This document shows positions 1 through 9,643 of a DNA stretch of 64,000 bases, in pieces. A program made the position numbers and the translations under genes. The notes below the pieces were generated by a model. It searched no databases. It saw only the letters and a list, made by a program, of their open reading frames with translations, and was not told the DNA's origin. Numbering within the stretch: position 1 is the stretch's first letter; each line of letters opens with the position of its first letter. This DNA is from Solilutibacter silvestris (GTDB lineage: Bacteria > Pseudomonadota > Gammaproteobacteria > Xanthomonadales > Xanthomonadaceae): NCBI RefSeq assembly GCF_002895945.1, contig NZ_NPZB01000002.1, forward strand, positions 682,001 to 746,000, read 5' to 3'.

Positions 1-2
1 TG

Positions 3-1013
3 GAGGAAGGCTTTCGTTACACCAAGGGCATTGGCCAGATACCAGTTGCTCAAGCCCACAGACACGGCGACAAAGTGTTGGAGGCTGCACGAGTCGAGGC
101 GTTGCACGGTCGGCCGGACGCACTTGCGGAGTTGATGTATGGGATGCGCAAGGATCTCGGCAACGACCTGCCCGGGGATGGCTTCAAATATCACGGTCGC
201 GGATATATCCAATTGACCGGGAAGGCGAACTATACCGCTGCCGGAAAGGATCTCGGACTCGATCTGGTCAATCATCCGGAGTTGGCATCAAGGCCGGAAA
301 ACGCGACCAAGATTGCGCTGTGGTACTGGGATACGCGGGTATCCGAGAAGCATCACGGCAACGTCAAACTTGCGACCCATGATATCAATGGCAAGGAAAA
401 TGGCCTGCCCGATCGGCTGAAACGTTTCGAGCACTGGCAAAAAGTATTGACGCCGGAGACGATTCAAAACATCAAGGAAGGCAAGCTCGGGCAACCGACT
501 CATGCCGACCCGCCGCATGGTCACATGGTGCCTCGTCATCACACAGCTGCTGGGTATCATTCTTTCTCGACAACGGGCCATGGAGCCCATGTCGCGACTC
601 AGGCACATGCCGCTCGTCACCCGCTGATCAACGAAGCTGGCCATCCATCGCACGCCATGTACGAACAGATCAAGGCGCAGACCGACAAGCTCGGTGGCGC
701 GAAGGTACTGGGATTCCACAGCGACAAGGAATACACGCAAGCCCTGGCCAACATGACCTGGCAAGCACGCGCGTCGGGCCTGACGCAGGTCGATCACGTG
801 ATGGAAACCACCAACAAGCAGAACCTGGTGATGATCCAGGGCGATCTGCGCGATCCGGCGCAACAACGCGAGCTGTCCAACAAAGCGCAGGCCTCGCAGG
901 TGCCGGTGGCTCAGAGCACGCAACAGTTGCAGCAGGATGTGCAGCAATTGCAACAGACACAGCAAAACGCTCTACACCTGCAACAGCAGAAATCGATGTC
1001 GCAAGGGCATTGA
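3..1013 (+). CDS. GH19/chitinase-like lysozyme with XVIPCD tail, probable type IV secretion antibacterial effector (5' truncated by window edge)
   Basis: The reading frame is open from base 3, so the start lies outside the window; a GTG at 75 is internal. The first visible ~130 residues carry the GH19/endolysin-like signature (AELMYGMRKDLGN, PGDGFKYHGRGYIQLTG, NYTAAGKDLGLDL), implying cleavage of peptidoglycan or chitin-like glycans. From about visible residue 206 the sequence (HPLINEAGHPSHAMYEQI, LGFHSDKEYTQALANM, a DHV patch) matches the XVIPCD recruitment domain that Xanthomonas-type T4SS effectors use to bind VirD4, ending in a Gln-rich tail. Known family role: contact-dependent killing of rival bacteria. 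The cognate immunity lipoprotein usually sits beside the effector; none is downstream, so it would be upstream of the window. Codon use looks less GC-biased than in neighbours. Confidence 0.85.
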   Translation, partial: EEGFRYTKGIGQIPVAQAHRHGDKVLEAARVEALHGRPDALAELMYGMRKDLGNDLPGDGFKYHGRGYIQLTGKANYTAAGKDLGLDLVNHPELASRPENATKIALWYWDTRVSEKHHGNVKLATHDINGKENGLPDRLKRFEHWQKVLTPETIQNIKEGKLGQPTHADPPHGHMVPRHHTAAGYHSFSTTGHGAHVATQAHAARHPLINEAGHPSHAMYEQIKAQTDKLGGAKVLGFHSDKEYTQALANMTWQARASGLTQVDHVMETTNKQNLVMIQGDLRDPAQQRELSNKAQASQVPVAQSTQQLQQDVQQLQQTQQNALHLQQQKSMSQGH

Positions 1014-1028
1014 TCAAAGGAAGAAGAG

Positions 1029-1054
1029 GAGCCCGGGCAACCGGGCTCTTTTTT
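1029..1054 (+). terminator. Rho-independent terminator after the effector gene
   Basis: An 8-bp stem (GAGCCCGG / CCGGGCTC, loop GCAA) is followed directly by six T. It lies 16 bases after the effector stop and before rluF. Confidence 0.9.
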
Positions 1055-1097
1055 GAGCGTCGGCACCCACCATGGTCTTCCGTGGGACAATCGTCCC

Positions 1098-1811
1098 ATG
1101 CGATTGAACAAATATATCTCCGAGACCGGGCTATGCTCGCGCCGTGAGGCCGATCGTCTGATCGCTGCCGGCCGCGTCAGCGTCAATGGCGAACGCGGCC
1201 GCGTCGCCCAGGAACTGGCCGAGGGCGATGATGTCCGCATCGATGGTGAGAAGCTGGCGGTGCGTGGAGCTGCCGCTGGCAAGCGCCGTCATGTCTACAT
1301 CGCGCTGAACAAGCCCATCGGGATCACCTGCACCAGCGAGCCCGACGTGAAGGGCAATATCGTCGATTTCGTCGATCACCAGCAGCGGGTCTTTCCGATC
1401 GGTCGGCTCGACAAGGATTCGGAAGGGTTGATCCTGCTCACCAGCAACGGCGATATCGTCAACGAGATCCTGCGCGCCGAAAACAAGCTGGAAAAGGAAT
1501 ACCTGGTCGCGGTCAACCGCCAGGTCGTCGATGAGTTCCTGCGCGGGATGGCACGCGGGGTGCCGGTGCATGGCCAGCTCACCTTGCCGTGCAAGACCGG
1601 CAAGCTCGGGCCGTTCGGGTTTCGCATCACCTTGGTGCAGGGCCTGAACCGGCAAATCCGCCTGATGGCGACGCACTTCGGTTATCGGGTGAAACAGCTG
1701 GTGCGCGTGCGCATCGGTGCGGTCAAGCTCGGCCATCTCAAGCCGGGGCAGTGGCGCAATCTCACCGATGCCGAACTGCGCGGCCTGTTGCCGCAGCGCA
1801 CCGAGTGGTGA
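1098..1811 (+). CDS. rluF: 23S rRNA pseudouridine synthase, RluF-like
   Basis: 237 residues. An N-terminal S4-type RNA-binding domain (MRLNKYISETGLCSRREADRL) is followed by an RsuA/RluB/E/F catalytic domain with the active-site motif GRLDKDSEGL containing the catalytic Asp, then ITLVQGLNRQIRLM. The family isomerises uridine to pseudouridine in the peptidyl-transferase region of 23S rRNA (U2604 in E. coli RluF). ATG 1098 is preferred over a TTG at 1053 because the latter falls in the preceding terminator T-run. No Shine-Dalgarno precedes the ATG; a GACAAT element ends six bases upstream, so the mRNA may be leaderless. It stands alone between convergent and terminated neighbours. Confidence 0.9.
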   Translation: MRLNKYISETGLCSRREADRLIAAGRVSVNGERGRVAQELAEGDDVRIDGEKLAVRGAAAGKRRHVYIALNKPIGITCTSEPDVKGNIVDFVDHQQRVFPIGRLDKDSEGLILLTSNGDIVNEILRAENKLEKEYLVAVNRQVVDEFLRGMARGVPVHGQLTLPCKTGKLGPFGFRITLVQGLNRQIRLMATHFGYRVKQLVRVRIGAVKLGHLKPGQWRNLTDAELRGLLPQRTEW

Positions 1812-1817
1812 TGCCGC

Positions 1818-2201
1818 TTACTTGGTCGGCGCTGCCGCTTTTTCCTTGTTGAAGGCGTCGTATTGCGCCTTGGCATAGGTATTGCAGGATGCGATCTTGC
1901 CGTCCATGTATTTCTGCCCGTCCACCGGGCCCATGTTGCGCAACTTGGCCATGAACGTATCCACGGTGCCGTTGAATTTTTGCTGGGTGACGCCGGTTTT
2001 CTCCATCGACCATTGCATCAGGTTCTGGAACTTGGCGATGTCGGCCTTGTGGCTGGCGTTCTGCGGCGCGTCGCCGGCCATCTTGTAGACGGCGAAGCAT
2101 TCGATCGCCTGGGTGCCGCCCGTCGCGGGAGACGCCGCAGGCGTTGCGGCCTGGGCGGACAAGGTGGTGGCGGTCAGGGCGAGAACGAGCAGGGCTTTCA
2201 T
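1818..2201 (-). CDS. Small exported protein of unknown function
   Basis: 127 residues, not recognised. The N terminus (MKALLVLALTATTLSAQA, then ATPAASP) is a clear Sec signal peptide, so the mature protein is expected in the periplasm or outside. The mature part has two cysteines (in ECFAVYK and ASCNTY) that could pair, a Met/Lys-rich helix-like middle and a Lys/Ala-rich end. ATG 2201 is chosen because it starts the signal peptide; an in-frame codon at 2285 would bury it. It ends seven bases from the convergent rluF stop. It lies last after the kynurenine-type genes, with an 84-base gap, so membership of that operon is uncertain. Confidence 0.7.
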   Translation of the reverse strand: MKALLVLALTATTLSAQAATPAASPATGGTQAIECFAVYKMAGDAPQNASHKADIAKFQNLMQWSMEKTGVTQQKFNGTVDTFMAKLRNMGPVDGQKYMDGKIASCNTYAKAQYDAFNKEKAAAPTK

Positions 2202-2285
2202 CAAGGATGATCCGGGAAACGGTATACATCGCCATGATCCCGGCGGCGGCGGAATGGCGGATGAACCAGCGGGTCGGCTGTCCAC

Positions 2286-2837
2286 TCAGGTGATGTCGGC
2301 TTCCGAATGCGCATCCAGTTCGTAACGCGTGGGGCGCGGGTTCAAGGTGCCGCATTGCTTGCAGGTGCGCAACGCCTCGTCGCGATAGAAGTGTTCGAAC
2401 ACCCGGAAGAAATCGCTCTCGATATCGACCAGGTGGAAGAACTCCTCGTGCAGCTTGTGGTTGCAGTTCACGCAGAACCACATCAGGCCATCGTCCTCAT
2501 GCGGCAGGCGACGACGCTCCATCACCAGGCCGATGGAGCCGGGCATGCGTTGCGGCGAATGCGGGATTTTCGGCGGCAGGTAGAAGGTTTCGCCGGCACG
2601 GATGGGGATGTCGCGCGGTTTGCCGTCTTCCTGGATGCGCAGCACCATCTCACCTTCGATCTGGAAGAACCATTCCGGACCCTTCTCCCAGTGATAGTCG
2701 GTGCGCGCGTTGGGGCCACCGACGATCATCACGACGAAATCGCCATCGACGATGCATTTGTTGCCGACCGGCGGTTTCAGCAGGTGGCGATGTTCATCGA
2801 TCCATTGTTGCAGGTTGATGGGATCGGGCAATGGCAT
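2286..2837 (-). CDS. nbaC: 3-hydroxyanthranilate 3,4-dioxygenase
   Basis: 183 residues, the usual length of the bacterial enzyme. It opens the aromatic ring of 3-hydroxyanthranilate with O2 to give 2-amino-3-carboxymuconate semialdehyde in kynurenine catabolism. Cupin motifs supply the catalytic iron ligands His49 and Glu55 ([13 protein letters not shown]) and His93 (KIPHSPQR), with Arg45 for substrate. Two C-terminal CxxC motifs (CVNC, CKQC) form the rubredoxin-like second iron site typical of bacterial members. ATG 2837 has an AGGAGA ribosome site. Its first 44 bases lie inside the end of the upstream RidA gene, so translation is probably coupled. Confidence 0.95.
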   Translation of the reverse strand: MPLPDPINLQQWIDEHRHLLKPPVGNKCIVDGDFVVMIVGGPNARTDYHWEKGPEWFFQIEGEMVLRIQEDGKPRDIPIRAGETFYLPPKIPHSPQRMPGSIGLVMERRRLPHEDDGLMWFCVNCNHKLHEEFFHLVDIESDFFRVFEHFYRDEALRTCKQCGTLNPRPTRYELDAHSEADIT

Positions 2838-3285
2838 GGTGTCTCCTGGTGCGATCAGGTGGCGGCAACAGCGCCACGCACTTGAATTCGATGGCGATCG
2901 GTGCCGGCAATGCGGTGATGCCGACCGTGGTGCGGCAGGGCGCACGCGCGGCATCGGGAAAATACTGCGCCCAGATGGCGTTGTAGGTGGTGAAATCGCG
3001 CGCCATGTCGGTGAGGTAGACGGTGACGTCGATGACGTCGTCCCAGCTGGCGCCGCAATCGGCAAGGATGCGCCCGACATTGGCGAACACCGAGTGCGTT
3101 TGCGCGGCGATATCGTAACTCGCCAGCGCCCCGTCTTGCGCGTAGACATTTCCCGGCGCGGAATTGCTCAGAGGGTCACGTGGGCCGACGCCGGAGAGAT
3201 ATAGCCACTGGCCAACGCGTCGAGCATGCGGATAGTGGCCGACCGGTTTCGGTGCGTTGCCGCTGTGGATGCCGGCGTCGCTCAT
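2794..3285 (-). CDS. RidA/YjgF-family deaminase, probable 2-aminomuconate deaminase
   Basis: 163 residues. The Rid fold is visible ([54 protein letters not shown]). In kynurenine and 2-nitrobenzoate pathways a Rid homologue (NbaF/AmnD-like) hydrolyses 2-aminomuconate to 4-oxalocrotonate and ammonia, and the neighbours support that role. The domain should end near [12 protein letters not shown], about residue 143; the last ~20 residues (basic and His-rich) are unlike the family and are encoded over the start of the dioxygenase gene. Its ATG overlaps the carbonic anhydrase stop by four bases. A general enamine deaminase remains possible. Confidence 0.8.
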   Translation of the reverse strand: MSDAGIHSGNAPKPVGHYPHARRVGQWLYLSGVGPRDPLSNSAPGNVYAQDGALASYDIAAQTHSVFANVGRILADCGASWDDVIDVTVYLTDMARDFTTYNAIWAQYFPDAARAPCRTTVGITALPAPIAIEFKCVALLPPPDRTRRHHAIARSHQPATMDR

Positions 3286-3944
3286 CGATCCTCCACGTCG
3301 CTGCGGATGCGCGCCAGGGCTTCGGGATATTCACGCGCCAGGTCGGCGCTGCTGGCGACGCTGATGCCGAGATCGTGGACCAGCCCATCGCGCAAGGTGT
3401 ACACCCAGCCATGCACGGTCAGCGGTTGGCCGCGCGCCCAGGCGTCCTGCACGATGGTGGTCTGGCAAACGTTGACCACTTGTTCCAGCACGTTGAGCTC
3501 GCACAGGCGGTCGTGTTTCAGCGTCGGATCGTCGTGGCGCGCCAGCACGTCGGCGTGGTTGTGGGCGACATCGGCGACATGGCGCACCCAGTTGTCGGCG
3601 AGTCCCAGCCGCGTGCCGTTGAGTGCCGCGTGTACACCGCCGCAGCCGTAATGGCCGACGACAAGAATGTGCTTGACCATGAGCACATCGACGGCGAACT
3701 GGATCACCGACAGACAGTTGAGGTCGGTGTGCACCACGACATTGGCGATGTTGCGATGGACGAACACTTCGCCCGGCGCGACATCCACTACCTGGTTGGC
3801 GGGCACGCGCGAATCGGAGCAGCCGATCCACAGGTATTCCGGCGCCTGCTGTGTCGACAGGCGTTCGAAGAAGGTCGGGTCTTCGGCGTGGACGCGTTCG
3901 GACCAGGCGCGGTTGCTGGCAAGGAGATTGCGGAGACGGTTCAA
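3282..3944 (-). CDS. can: Beta-class carbonic anhydrase
   Basis: 220 residues, same length and numbering as E. coli Can. It interconverts CO2 and bicarbonate in the cytoplasm. Zinc ligands are Cys42 (WIGCSDSR), His98 and Cys101 (VVGHYGCGG), with the Asp44-Arg46 dyad. The gene lies between the exported ChaN-like gene (24-base gap) and the RidA gene (four-base overlap), so it appears to be co-transcribed with kynurenine genes. That setting is unusual for a housekeeping carbonic anhydrase; an inferred link is the CO2 released when aminocarboxymuconate semialdehyde is decarboxylated. Confidence 0.95.
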   Translation of the reverse strand: MNRLRNLLASNRAWSERVHAEDPTFFERLSTQQAPEYLWIGCSDSRVPANQVVDVAPGEVFVHRNIANVVVHTDLNCLSVIQFAVDVLMVKHILVVGHYGCGGVHAALNGTRLGLADNWVRHVADVAHNHADVLARHDDPTLKHDRLCELNVLEQVVNVCQTTIVQDAWARGQPLTVHGWVYTLRDGLVHDLGISVASSADLAREYPEALARIRSDVEDR

Positions 3945-3968
3945 GATGTGATTCCGAGAATGCGAATG

Positions 3969-5249
3969 TCAGTGATTGTTGCCGGGGGGTTTGACGATGA
4001 ACTGGCGTTCGATGATTTTCTGGTCTTCTTCCGTGACATAGCGCAGGCGGTAATACCCTTCGCGCAGGAAGAGCGGGGTGTTGGTGTCGGCTTCGACCAT
4101 CATGACGATCTGATCGGCGGGAATCGCCTGATCGGGTTCGCCGGAATAGAACGCCTGGATCAGGCACGGGAAATGGAAGCCGCAGGGCTTGGCATCCATG
4201 TAGATCTTGTGGCGCTGGCCATCCAGGGCCAACCAGTCGGGACGGATCACCTGCGTCGGCGAAGCGGGGAGCAATACGCTGGCATCGTACGCGCCGGGCT
4301 CCGCGGCCCAGGCCGAATCATTGGACTGGTTGATGAAGACCACCGGCCCCGTGGTCTTGAACTCCTTCGCCAGCCGTTCCTGCGTGTCGATGACTTCGTG
4401 CGATGAAAACGACAGCGGCGTCAGCTTCACCTGATCGATCGACAGGACGCGAACCTTGGTCGCCTTGACGAGATCTGTCGCCATCGTCGGCGCTCCCGAG
4501 ATCAGCACGGAATCCGCTTTCGCGGTGTGTGCATAGCCGGCGTGCAGCAGGATTTTCGCATCGGGATGCGCCGCCATGAATCTCTGCAGGTTATGTGCCT
4601 GCGATGCCTCGCGTCCCGCGATGTCGCGCAGCTCGCGATCATCGGACTCGTACGGCACCAGTGTGTAGCCGAGGCGCAACGCTTCGCGGACCAGATCGGC
4701 CATCACCGGTTCCTGGGTGTATTCGCCCGAATCGCTGACCGGATATCCGGCGGGGACCGGATTGTGGCCATCGTTGCGCAATGTTTCCAGCGCAAGATAA
4801 CGGAATCCGGAATCGTGCAGTGGCTTGAGCAGGGAGAGCGTCAGCAGTCTGGTTTGCGGGGCGTGGTGCGCTTCGTTGATCATCACCATGCGATAGCGGG
4901 GGGCTTGCGCGGCGATCCAGTCCCGCGCATCCACGGCATGATAGTTCGCGGGATCGGGCAGGGATTTGGCCGCCGGGCTCGCGATCGGGAAATAGAACAA
5001 GGCATCGTTGGGCCGGCCCATGATGCTGGCGTCGGCTGCCGCCAATTGGCCCGCCCAGAAATTGACGCTGGAGTCGGCGAGTTGGTGCGGATTGATGGAG
5101 AAACGGAAGCGCGCGAATGGCGTCTTGTAGGACTGGTATTTCTGCATGAAGCGGGCGAACGCGACTGGATCCTTGCTTTGGGCGAAGGTTTGGCCGGATG
5201 CGAACAAACATGCGAATGCGATCAGCAATGAGCGAACGACGCCTTTCAT
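3969..5249 (-). CDS. Exported ChaN/TIKI-superfamily-like protein
   Basis: 426 residues with a Sec signal peptide (SLLIAFACLFASGQTFAQ). The middle resembles the ChaN/EreA/TIKI fold: MVMINEAHHAPQTRLL, then a Glu in YLALETL, a YESDD motif, and a late His in LLHAGYAHTAK. Such proteins are metal- or haem-binding or are hydrolases; no substrate can be assigned. The ~130-residue C terminus is not recognised. ATG 5249 overlaps the aldehyde dehydrogenase stop by four bases (ATGA), so it is translationally coupled to a kynurenine-pathway gene, which is odd for an exported protein. Confidence 0.7.
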   Translation of the reverse strand: MKGVVRSLLIAFACLFASGQTFAQSKDPVAFARFMQKYQSYKTPFARFRFSINPHQLADSSVNFWAGQLAAADASIMGRPNDALFYFPIASPAAKSLPDPANYHAVDARDWIAAQAPRYRMVMINEAHHAPQTRLLTLSLLKPLHDSGFRYLALETLRNDGHNPVPAGYPVSDSGEYTQEPVMADLVREALRLGYTLVPYESDDRELRDIAGREASQAHNLQRFMAAHPDAKILLHAGYAHTAKADSVLISGAPTMATDLVKATKVRVLSIDQVKLTPLSFSSHEVIDTQERLAKEFKTTGPVVFINQSNDSAWAAEPGAYDASVLLPASPTQVIRPDWLALDGQRHKIYMDAKPCGFHFPCLIQAFYSGEPDQAIPADQIVMMVEADTNTPLFLREGYYRLRYVTEEDQKIIERQFIVKPPGNNH

Positions 5250-6670
5250 GTTCCGATCCCCACGTTCTTTGCTTCGGTGAAGAAACGCATGGCCTCGACG
5301 CCGCCTTCGCGACCGAGTCCGGATTGATTGCTGCCGCCGAACGGCGTGCGCAGGTCGCGCATCAGCCAAGTGTTGATCCAGATCATGCCGGTGCGCAATT
5401 CGCGCGAGAAGCGCAGCGCGCGCGGCAGGTTGCGATCCCATAGCGTGGCGACGAGGCCGTAGTCGCTGGCGTTGGCGAGTGCGAGGGCGTGATCGTCGTC
5501 GTCGAATGTTTGCAGCGTCACCACCGGACCGAAGATTTCCTCGCGGTTGGTGGCGCTGTCGGGGCCGAGTCCTTCCAGCACGGTCGGGGCGATGAACCAG
5601 CCGGGACGATCAATCGCAGCGCCGCCGCACAACACCTGCGCACCTTCATCGCGGGCGGTCGCCAGTGCACGCAGGACCTTGTCGAAATGCGCCTGTGACA
5701 CCAGCGGACCCAGTTGCGTCGCGGGATCGGACGGATCACCGACGCGCAATGCTTGCACGCGCGCGACGAAGGCGTCGCGGAATTCGTCGTAAATCGCGCG
5801 TTCGATCAGCAATCGCGATCCGCACAGGCAGATCTGCCCGCTGTTCTGGAAGGCCGAACGCACGATGGTGTCGAGATTGGCGCGCCAGTCGGAATCGGCG
5901 AACACCAGCGTCGGGTTCTTGCCGCCGAGTTCCAGCGACACCTTCTTCAGCAGCGGCGCCGCCAATGTGGCGATGCGTTTGCCGACGACGGTGCTGCCGG
6001 TGAAGGAAATCGCTTTCACCTGCGGATGCGTCACCAGCGCTTCGCCGACTGCCGGGCCAGCGCCGTGCACCAGGTTGAACACGCCGCTTGGGAAGCCGAT
6101 ATCTGCGGCGATTTCGGCCAACAGCGTCGCGCTGTGCGGCGTCACTTCGGATGGCTTGGCCACCACGCAGTTGCCGGCGGCGAGAGCCGGCGCGATTTTC
6201 CACGTGAACAGATAGAGCGGCAGGTTCCATGGCGAAATCGTCGCCACCACGCCCAGCGCTTGCCTCAGGGTGAAGTTGAGCCCGGCCTCGCCGTGATGCG
6301 ACTCGCTGGCGAACTGGGTCGCGGCATGGGCGAAGAAGCGCAGGTTGGCGATCGCGCGCGGAATTTCGACATCGCGCGCCAATGTGATGGGTTTGCCGCC
6401 ATCGCGCGATTCGGCTTGCGCGACATCTTCCAGCCGATCTTCCAGCGCATCGGCCAGGCGTTCCAGCCAGCGCGCGCGTTGCGAATTCGGCAGCGACGAC
6501 CATGACGGGAACGCGCGTGCCGCGGCGGCGATCGCGCCATCGACGTCGTGCGCATTGCCGGCTGCGACCTGCGCGATGACCTTGCCGCTCGCTGGTTCCG
6601 ATACGCCCAACCACGTGCCGCCCGCGGGCGGGCAGGGTTTGCCGTCGATCCAGTGCGGATAGCGCTGCAT
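5246..6670 (-). CDS. amnC: Aldehyde dehydrogenase, probable 2-aminomuconate semialdehyde dehydrogenase
   Basis: 474 residues, ALDH superfamily of the ALDH8A1/NbaE type. It would oxidise 2-aminomuconate 6-semialdehyde to 2-aminomuconate with NAD+. Visible motifs are ISPWNLPLYLFTWKIAPALA, FTGSTVVGKRI, SLELGGKNPTLVF (general-base Glu), the catalytic Cys in NSGQICLCGSR, and EEIFGPVVTLQTF. The assignment over other ALDHs rests on similarity to hydroxymuconic-semialdehyde dehydrogenases and on the adjacent RidA and ring-cleavage genes. The gene follows the SDR by 28 bases and overlaps the next gene by four. Confidence 0.85.
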   Translation of the reverse strand: MQRYPHWIDGKPCPPAGGTWLGVSEPASGKVIAQVAAGNAHDVDGAIAAAARAFPSWSSLPNSQRARWLERLADALEDRLEDVAQAESRDGGKPITLARDVEIPRAIANLRFFAHAATQFASESHHGEAGLNFTLRQALGVVATISPWNLPLYLFTWKIAPALAAGNCVVAKPSEVTPHSATLLAEIAADIGFPSGVFNLVHGAGPAVGEALVTHPQVKAISFTGSTVVGKRIATLAAPLLKKVSLELGGKNPTLVFADSDWRANLDTIVRSAFQNSGQICLCGSRLLIERAIYDEFRDAFVARVQALRVGDPSDPATQLGPLVSQAHFDKVLRALATARDEGAQVLCGGAAIDRPGWFIAPTVLEGLGPDSATNREEIFGPVVTLQTFDDDDHALALANASDYGLVATLWDRNLPRALRFSRELRTGMIWINTWLMRDLRTPFGGSNQSGLGREGGVEAMRFFTEAKNVGIGT

Positions 6671-6698
6671 GCGCCAAGCTTACCTGTTCAGGCGTGGA

Positions 6699-7484
6699 TC
6701 AGATCGATTGCATGCGGCCGCCATCTACGGCGATCGATTGGCCGTTGATGTAGCCGCCCACCGGCGCGCACAGGAAGGCGATCAGGGCCGCCGGTTCCTC
6801 CGCGCGCGCGAAGCGTTTTGCCGGCACGCCGGCCATCATGTCGGCGCGGATGGCGGCTTCGTCGGCCTGTTCTTTCGCCATGCGCCCACGCACGAGCTGG
6901 TCGATGCGTCCGGTCTCGGTATATCCCGGCAGCACGTTGTTGACGGTGATGCCATCGGCGGCCAATTCGCGCGACAAGGTCTTGGCCCAGCTGGCGACGG
7001 CGCCGCGCGTGGTGTTGGAGACGCCGAGGCCGGGAATGGGTTCGTACACCGAGGTCGAGATGATGTTGACGATGCGGCCGTAGCCGGCGTGGCGCATGCC
7101 CGGGACCAATGCCTGCGCCAGTGCCTGGTTGGCGAGCAGGTGCCGGGTGTAGGCATCGAGGAAGGCGCCGGCGTCGGCATCGATGGCGCGACCGCCGGGC
7201 GGGCCGCCGCTGTTGTTGATCAGGATGTGCACCGGGCTGTGCGCGGCGAGTTCGCGCGCAGCTTCAGCGAGGCCGACAGTGTCCGCCGCATCGGCGACGA
7301 TCAACCCGTGGTGCTGTCCCTTTGGTGTCGGCAAGGCGCGAACGACTTCTTCCAACACCTCGCGGCGACGCGCCAGCACCGTGACTTCGGCGCCAAGCAA
7401 TGCCAGTTCGTGCGCGGTCGCGCGACCGATGCCTTCGGATGCGCCGCAGACCAGTGCGCGTTTGCCGGTGAGATCCAGATCCAT
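6699..7484 (-). CDS. SDR-family protein lacking the classical Tyr-Lys catalytic pair
   Basis: 261 residues, a classical-length short-chain dehydrogenase/reductase. The cofactor motif GASEGIG near residue 14 and NNSG are intact, and the C terminus (PVGGYINGQSIAVDGG) is typical. At the active site, where YxxxK is expected, the sequence reads NTTR within GLGVSNTTRGAVASWAK, so Tyr and Lys are replaced by Asn and Arg. A subgroup of SDRs with this pattern exists; its chemistry is not known to me. Start ATG 7484 has a GGAG site. It heads the kynurenine gene block, 18 bases after a small gene. Confidence 0.85.
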   Translation of the reverse strand: MDLDLTGKRALVCGASEGIGRATAHELALLGAEVTVLARRREVLEEVVRALPTPKGQHHGLIVADAADTVGLAEAARELAAHSPVHILINNSGGPPGGRAIDADAGAFLDAYTRHLLANQALAQALVPGMRHAGYGRIVNIISTSVYEPIPGLGVSNTTRGAVASWAKTLSRELAADGITVNNVLPGYTETGRIDQLVRGRMAKEQADEAAIRADMMAGVPAKRFARAEEPAALIAFLCAPVGGYINGQSIAVDGGRMQSI

Positions 7485-7502
7485 GTTGCGTCTCCGTTGG
7501 GG

Positions 7503-7832
7503 TCAGGCGCGCGCGCCTAGCATCCGCACCATCTGGTGTCGCAATCCATCATCACTCGAGGCTTCGGGCGGAGTGATTTCGCCGAGACGAAATCCGCGTG
7601 CGTGGGCATCGTCTTCATCGAGTCCGTCGAATGGCACGAATTCGGCATCCATCAGCGCGGCGCGCGCAGTATCCAGGCTGTCGTAGGACAGGGTGTTGCC
7701 ATCGGAGTCCAGCACCTCCGCGGTGCCGGCTTCGCGTATACGCAGGCGCGCCCACACCAGCGTGCGGCCGAGGCTGGCCAGCCACCATTCGTCGTGCGTG
7801 CGTCCATCGTCGAGCATGTCGTTGTCGTGCAT
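7503..7832 (-). CDS. Hypothetical acidic protein
   Basis: 109 residues with no recognised domain. It is acidic (MHDNDMLDD start, DEDDAHARGF near the end) and lacks a signal peptide or membrane segment, so it is expected in the cytoplasm. The central part (LVWARLRIREAG, AEVLDSDGNTLSYDS) looks like a small beta-rich fold. ATG 7832 lies one base after the stop of the membrane-protein gene, and the SDR follows 18 bases on, so it bridges asnS to the kynurenine block. The coding case rests on tight operon packing and codon bias. Confidence 0.7.
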   Translation of the reverse strand: MHDNDMLDDGRTHDEWWLASLGRTLVWARLRIREAGTAEVLDSDGNTLSYDSLDTARAALMDAEFVPFDGLDEDDAHARGFRLGEITPPEASSDDGLRHQMVRMLGARA

Positions 7833-7833
7833 G

Positions 7834-8153
7834 TCAGTACAGTGCCAGTGCCGGGAACAATGCCGAGATCAGCCACAGCAACCCGGCCAGCGACAACGCG
7901 CCGAGGATCACCAGCAAGGCGACCCAGGCCGGCGTTGCCAGGCCGGTAAAGCTGCGATCGCGTACTTCGCGGTAGCGCGTGCTCAGCAGCCAAGCCAGTG
8001 CTTTCGGATTGAGGAAGGAGAACTCGCCGATTTGGCCACGCAGGCCAGGGTGGCGATCGCGCAGGTGCACCAGCGACAGCGGCCAGAAGATCACGAAGGC
8101 GCAGAAACCGGCGATCGCGGTGGCGAGGAACAGCATGGCGAAGAACAGGATCA

Positions 8154-8154
<1 letters not shown>
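7834..8154 (-). CDS. Small membrane protein, two predicted transmembrane segments
   Basis: 106 residues, not recognised. Residues ~1-30 (ILFFAMLFLATAIAGFCAFV) and ~77-103 (WVALLVILGALSLAGLLW) are hydrophobic helices flanking a basic central loop (HLRDRHPGLRGQ, STRYREVRDRSF), so both termini probably face the same side. Its ATG shares one base with the asnS stop codon, which argues strongly for co-translation with asnS. Confidence 0.75.
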
Positions 8155-9548
<1,394 letters not shown>

Positions 9549-9628
9549 GTCTTGAATCCTGCCTCGTCCGCAACCATCTTGAATGGGCAAGTTTAAACGA
9601 CGTTCGCCATCCTTCCTGCCTACACATA

Positions 9629-9643
9629 TAGAATCGCGCCATG
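9629..9643 (+). promoter_or_regulatory. Leaderless-type -10 element of iscA
   Basis: TAGAAT at 9629-9634 is followed by six bases and then the ATG at 9641, with no Shine-Dalgarno. A transcript starting at the expected distance would begin at or next to the ATG. Confidence 0.5.

Noticed and set aside
1053-1097. TTG start 15 codons upstream for rluF
   Set aside because: It lies in the T-run of the previous terminator, and the family N terminus begins at ATG 1098.
3180-4406. Long rightward open frame (408 codons) opposite the carbonic anhydrase and ChaN-like genes
   Set aside because: It is antisense to two well-supported genes; the frame is open because of GC-rich codon bias, and the translation shows no domain.
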